A DNA stretch of 7,732 nucleotides from Sphingomonadaceae bacterium. Lineage in GTDB: Bacteria; Pseudomonadota; Alphaproteobacteria; Sphingomonadales; Sphingomonadaceae. The stretch spans positions 1 to 7,732 of the forward strand of contig CANGBE010000062.1 of the NCBI GenBank assembly GCA_947451875.1, written 5' to 3'. Position numbers and translations under genes: made by a program. The notes under the pieces were generated by a model. It worked only from the letters and a program-made list of their open reading frames with translations, searched no databases and was not told where the DNA came from. This document shows positions 5,994 through 7,732 of this stretch, one piece after another (position 1 is the stretch's first letter; every line of letters begins with the position of its first letter).

Positions 5994-7732
5994 ATGTCCG
6001 CCTCGCTCCGCAATATCGCCATTATCGCCCACGTTGACCACGGCAAGACCACCCTGGTTGACCAGCTTTTCCGCCAGTCCGGCACCTTCCGTGAGAACCA
6101 GCGCATTGAAGAGCGCGCGATGGATTCAAACGATCTCGAAAAAGAGCGCGGCATCACCATTCTGGCGAAGTGCACCTCGGTGGAATGGGACGATTCCAAC
6201 GGCACCACCACCCACATCAACATCGTCGATACCCCGGGCCACGCTGACTTCGGCGGCGAGGTTGAGCGCATCCTCTCCATGGTCGATGGCGTGATCCTGC
6301 TGGTCGATAGCTCGGAAGGCGCGATGCCGCAGACCAAGTTCGTCACCGGCAAGGCACTGGCGCTGGGCCTCAAGCCGATCGTCGTCGTCAATAAGGTCGA
6401 CCGCCCCGATGAGCGCATTCAGGAAGTTCTGGACGAAGTGTTCGATCTGTTCGTCAGCCTTGACGCTACCGATGAACAGCTCGATTTTCCGGTGCTCTAT
6501 GCCTCGGGCCGCAATGGCTATGCCAACGAAGACCCGTCCTTGCGCGAAGGCACGCTGACCCCGCTGTTCGCTAAGATCGTTGAGCACGTCCCCGCCCCGG
6601 CCGCCGATTTCGATGGTCCGTTCAAATTCCTCGTCACCCTGCTCGATCGCGACAACTTCCTTGGTCGCATCCTCACCGGCAAGGTCCAGAGCGGCACTGT
6701 AAAGGTCAACTCGCCGATCCACGCGATTGACCGCGATGGCAAGGTCATCGAAACCGGCCGCGCTTCAAAGCTGCTCGCCTTCCGCGGGCTTGAGCGCGTT
6801 CCGGTCGAAGAAGCGCGCGCAGGCGACATCATCTCGATCGCCGGGCTTACCCAGGCGACTGTGGCCAATACCATCGCCGATCCTTCGGTTACCGAGCCGC
6901 TCTATGCCCAGCCGATCGATCCGCCGACCCTGTCGATGCGTTTCGCGGTGAACGATTCGCCGATGGCCGGCCGCGAGGGCACCAAGGTGACAAGCCGCAT
7001 GATCCGTGACCGTCTGGAGCGCGAAGGCGAGAGCAACGTCGCCATCCGCGTTACCGAGAGCGCCGACAAGGATAGCTTCGAAGTCGCAGGCCGCGGCGAG
7101 CTTCAGCTGGGCGTGCTGATCGAAACCATGCGCCGCGAAGGCTTTGAACTGGGCATCAGCCGCCCCCGCGTGCTTTACGGCGAGGACGAGGCTGGCAAGC
7201 GCACCGAGCCTTACGAAACCGTCGTGATCGACGTGGACGATGAATATGCTGGCACCGTCGTGGAAAAGATGGCCACCCGCAAGGGCGAGATGACCGACAT
7301 GCGCCCATCGGGCGGCGGCAAGACCCGCATCACCTTCTCCGCCCCCAGCCGCGGCCTGATCGGCTATCACGGTGAATTCCTCTCCGACACACGCGGCACC
7401 GGCATCATGAACCGCCTGTTCGAAAAGTACGGCCCCCACAAGGGCAAGATCGAAGGCCGCAAGAACGGCGTGCTGATCTCCAACGGCAGCGGCGAGGCGA
7501 ACGCCTATGCCCTCGGCCCCTTGGAAGAGCGCGGCATACTGTTCGTCGGCGTCGGCACCCCGCTCTATGAAGGCATGGTCATCGGCGAAAACGCCAAGCC
7601 CGAAGACCTTGAGGTCAACCCGATGAAGAGCAAGCAGCTCACCAACTTCCGCGTCTCAGGCAAGGACGACGCCATCCGCCTCACCCCGCCCAAGGTGATG
7701 ACGCTGGAACAGGCCATCGCCTATATCGACGA
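5994..7732 (+). CDS. typA: Translational GTPase TypA/BipA (C-terminus runs off right edge)
   Basis: Ribosome-associated GTPase of the EF-G/LepA superfamily; in known bacteria it helps 50S subunit assembly and growth in the cold or under stress. The 579 codons present lack about the last 28 of a roughly 607-residue protein. The GTP-binding motifs are intact: AHVDHGKT (12-19), ERGIT (51-55), DTPGH (79-83), NKVD (133-136) and a YASGRNGYA G5 region. An EF-Tu-like domain II (about 205-295), EF-G-like domains III and V (about 300-385 and 395-480), and the TypA-specific C-terminal domain follow, with GRKNGVLISN, LTNFRVSGKD and LEQAIAYID just before the edge. The start is fixed by the family's N-terminus (SLRNIAIIAHVDHGKTTL); there is no strong ribosome binding site upstream, and an in-frame TTG at 5949 is judged too early. 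Divergent from the TonB receptor and functionally unrelated to it. Confidence 0.99.
   Translation, partial: MSASLRNIAIIAHVDHGKTTLVDQLFRQSGTFRENQRIEERAMDSNDLEKERGITILAKCTSVEWDDSNGTTTHINIVDTPGHADFGGEVERILSMVDGVILLVDSSEGAMPQTKFVTGKALALGLKPIVVVNKVDRPDERIQEVLDEVFDLFVSLDATDEQLDFPVLYASGRNGYANEDPSLREGTLTPLFAKIVEHVPAPAADFDGPFKFLVTLLDRDNFLGRILTGKVQSGTVKVNSPIHAIDRDGKVIETGRASKLLAFRGLERVPVEEARAGDIISIAGLTQATVANTIADPSVTEPLYAQPIDPPTLSMRFAVNDSPMAGREGTKVTSRMIRDRLEREGESNVAIRVTESADKDSFEVAGRGELQLGVLIETMRREGFELGISRPRVLYGEDEAGKRTEPYETVVIDVDDEYAGTVVEKMATRKGEMTDMRPSGGGKTRITFSAPSRGLIGYHGEFLSDTRGTGIMNRLFEKYGPHKGKIEGRKNGVLISNGSGEANAYALGPLEERGILFVGVGTPLYEGMVIGENAKPEDLEVNPMKSKQLTNFRVSGKDDAIRLTPPKVMTLEQAIAYID

Noticed and set aside
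5798..6418. 206-codon minus-strand frame from typA into the intergenic gap
   Set aside because: It overlaps the start of typA and ends in the proposed receptor promoter; Ser/Arg/Met-rich composition and no domain suggest a shadow.
6126..6722. 198-codon open frame on the minus strand opposite typA
   Set aside because: Same reasoning: fully within typA, no signal peptide, domain or ribosome binding site context.
6765..7439. 224-codon open frame on the minus strand opposite typA
   Set aside because: Ala/His/Asp-rich product with no recognisable domain, entirely antisense to the highly conserved typA frame; a typical shadow in GC-rich coding DNA.
1..7732. tRNA, rRNA, CRISPR array, insertion sequence or prophage signals
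   Set aside because: No cloverleaf-like tRNA sequence, repeat-spacer pattern, transposase frame or terminal inverted repeats were seen on either strand.

Overview
The window looks like a stretch of chromosome from an alphaproteobacterium, most likely a sphingomonad (Sphingomonas, Novosphingobium or Erythrobacter type). The reasons are moderately high GC, two large TonB-dependent receptors of the kind that are abundant in that order, and a CzcD-type zinc exporter and TypA of alphaproteobacterial style. This placement is inference from protein style, not from a marker gene. There are no RNA genes, insertion sequences, CRISPR arrays or phage genes that I can support.

The layout is five protein genes. 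(1) The N-terminal 316 codons of a TonB-dependent outer-membrane receptor run leftward from 950 and leave the window at base 1. (2) A 367-base divergent gap holds several short inverted and direct repeats. (3) A cation diffusion facilitator (zinc-type efflux) gene runs rightward, 1318-2313, with a histidine-rich N-terminus. (4) Abutting it tail to tail with no spacer is a leftward gene (2916-2314) for a secreted TPR-repeat protein. (5) Eleven bases upstream of that, on the same strand, is a complete 931-residue TonB-dependent receptor (5723-2928). (6) A 270-base divergent gap carries the receptor's likely promoter. (7) The translational GTPase gene typA (bipA) runs rightward from 5994 and leaves the window at 7732, about 28 codons short of its end.

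Functionally the window combines outer-membrane uptake (two TonB receptors that bring scarce ligands such as metal chelates or other organic compounds into the periplasm), inner-membrane divalent-metal export (CDF), a periplasmic TPR protein probably co-transcribed with the second receptor, and an unrelated housekeeping stress GTPase. The receptors' substrates cannot be read from sequence. I do not see a clearly new system. The most informative local signals are a palindrome sitting on the probable -10 box of the second receptor, a terminator-like hairpin inside the first codons of the TPR gene, and the zero-gap convergent stop codons.
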